A stretch of DNA of 5,660 nt from an uncultured Thermomicrobiales bacterium (GTDB lineage Bacteria > Chloroflexota > Chloroflexia > Thermomicrobiales > UBA6265). The notes under the pieces are model-generated. The model ran no database searches. It saw only the letters and a list, made by a program, of their open reading frames with translations, and was not told the DNA's origin. Position 1 is the stretch's first letter. The number at the start of each line of letters is the position of its first letter. Below, in pieces: positions 5,400-5,660 of this stretch. The translations under genes were made by a program, and so were the position numbers. The stretch spans positions 1-5,660 of the forward strand of contig CADCWK010000173.1 in the NCBI GenBank assembly GCA_902806375.1, in the 5' to 3' direction.

Positions 5400-5660
5400 A
5401 TGCGTGACCTGAACCAGACGACCCAGCACCTCCTGCGGTCCGCCGTCAGCCGCCGGAACATCCTCCGGGGCGTCGGTGCCGCCGGCGCCGGCGCGGCGGC
5501 ATTGGCCATGGGGGGCGGGATCACCTCCGCCAGCCTCGTTCGCGGCCCGGAGATCGGCGCCCGCTTCCAGGACGGCACGCCGGTCACGGGCGGTGTCCTC
5601 CGCCTGACCGGCCACCAGGACATCCCCGGTCTCAGCCCCGAGGACGCCAGCGCCACCGTT
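5400..5660 (+). CDS. ABC transporter substrate-binding protein, family 5, Tat-exported (5' part only)
   Basis: The frame is open from ATG 5400 to the window edge, giving the first 87 residues; the usual full length is 500-650. Residues 17-23 are SRRNILR, a twin-arginine motif, followed by a weakly hydrophobic Ala/Gly stretch (24-46), so the protein is predicted to leave the cell folded through the Tat system. The segment TGGVLRLTGHQDIPGLSPEDAS (63-84) matches the typical first strand of SBP_bac_5 proteins, which usually read GGxLRxG...D...LDP; these bind peptides, nickel or sugars for a DppBCDF/OppBCDF-type importer. No Cys occurs in the part seen, so there is no lipobox anchor. AGGGAG lies 6 nt upstream of the ATG, which fixes the start. 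The permease and ATPase genes expected next would be to the right of the window. The ligand cannot be told from this fragment. Confidence 0.85.
   Translation, partial: MRDLNQTTQHLLRSAVSRRNILRGVGAAGAGAAALAMGGGITSASLVRGPEIGARFQDGTPVTGGVLRLTGHQDIPGLSPEDASATV

Overview
The window is GC-rich bacterial DNA, about 70-80 % GC inside most genes, with short spacers and clear Shine-Dalgarno sequences. The style of the secreted substrate-binding protein at the right edge (twin-arginine signal, high GC) and the gene mix suggest a Chloroflexota lineage such as Thermomicrobia/Sphaerobacter relatives. That assignment is an inference from general resemblance, not a database result. No rRNA, tRNA, CRISPR array, insertion sequence or phage gene was recognised.

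Layout from left to right. (1) 60-473, plus strand: a small exported protein with a signal peptide and an Asn/Leu-rich mature part. It contains a 10-residue tandem repeat and three NVE modules, and has clearly lower GC (about 48 %) than the rest. (2) 532-569: a perfect 16-bp inverted repeat with a 6-nt loop, placed between converging genes and probably a bidirectional terminator. (3) 626-2461, minus strand: a compact unit read right to left as phosphotriesterase-family metal hydrolase, GNAT acetyltransferase, then a MazG/HisE-like nucleotide pyrophosphohydrolase. The hydrolase and acetyltransferase are 34 bp apart; the last two overlap as ATGA. (4) 2610-2912, minus strand: a 100-residue protein predicted to be a dimeric alpha/beta-barrel (ferredoxin-like) protein. 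(5) 3133-4860, minus strand: a complete ABC-F ATPase with two nucleotide-binding domains and no membrane part. (6) 4861-5399: a 539-bp divergent control region. (7) 5400 to the right edge, plus strand: the N-terminus of a Tat-exported family-5 (peptide/nickel-type) ABC transporter substrate-binding protein, cut off by the window end.

The minus-strand genes look like housekeeping or detoxification functions: hydrolysis of an ester or lactone substrate, N- or O-acetylation, removal of aberrant nucleotides, and ribosome-associated ABC-F activity. Only the three-gene unit is tied together by spacing. No clear novel multi-gene defence or mobile system is visible. The most unusual object is the secreted Asn-rich repeat protein at the left edge.
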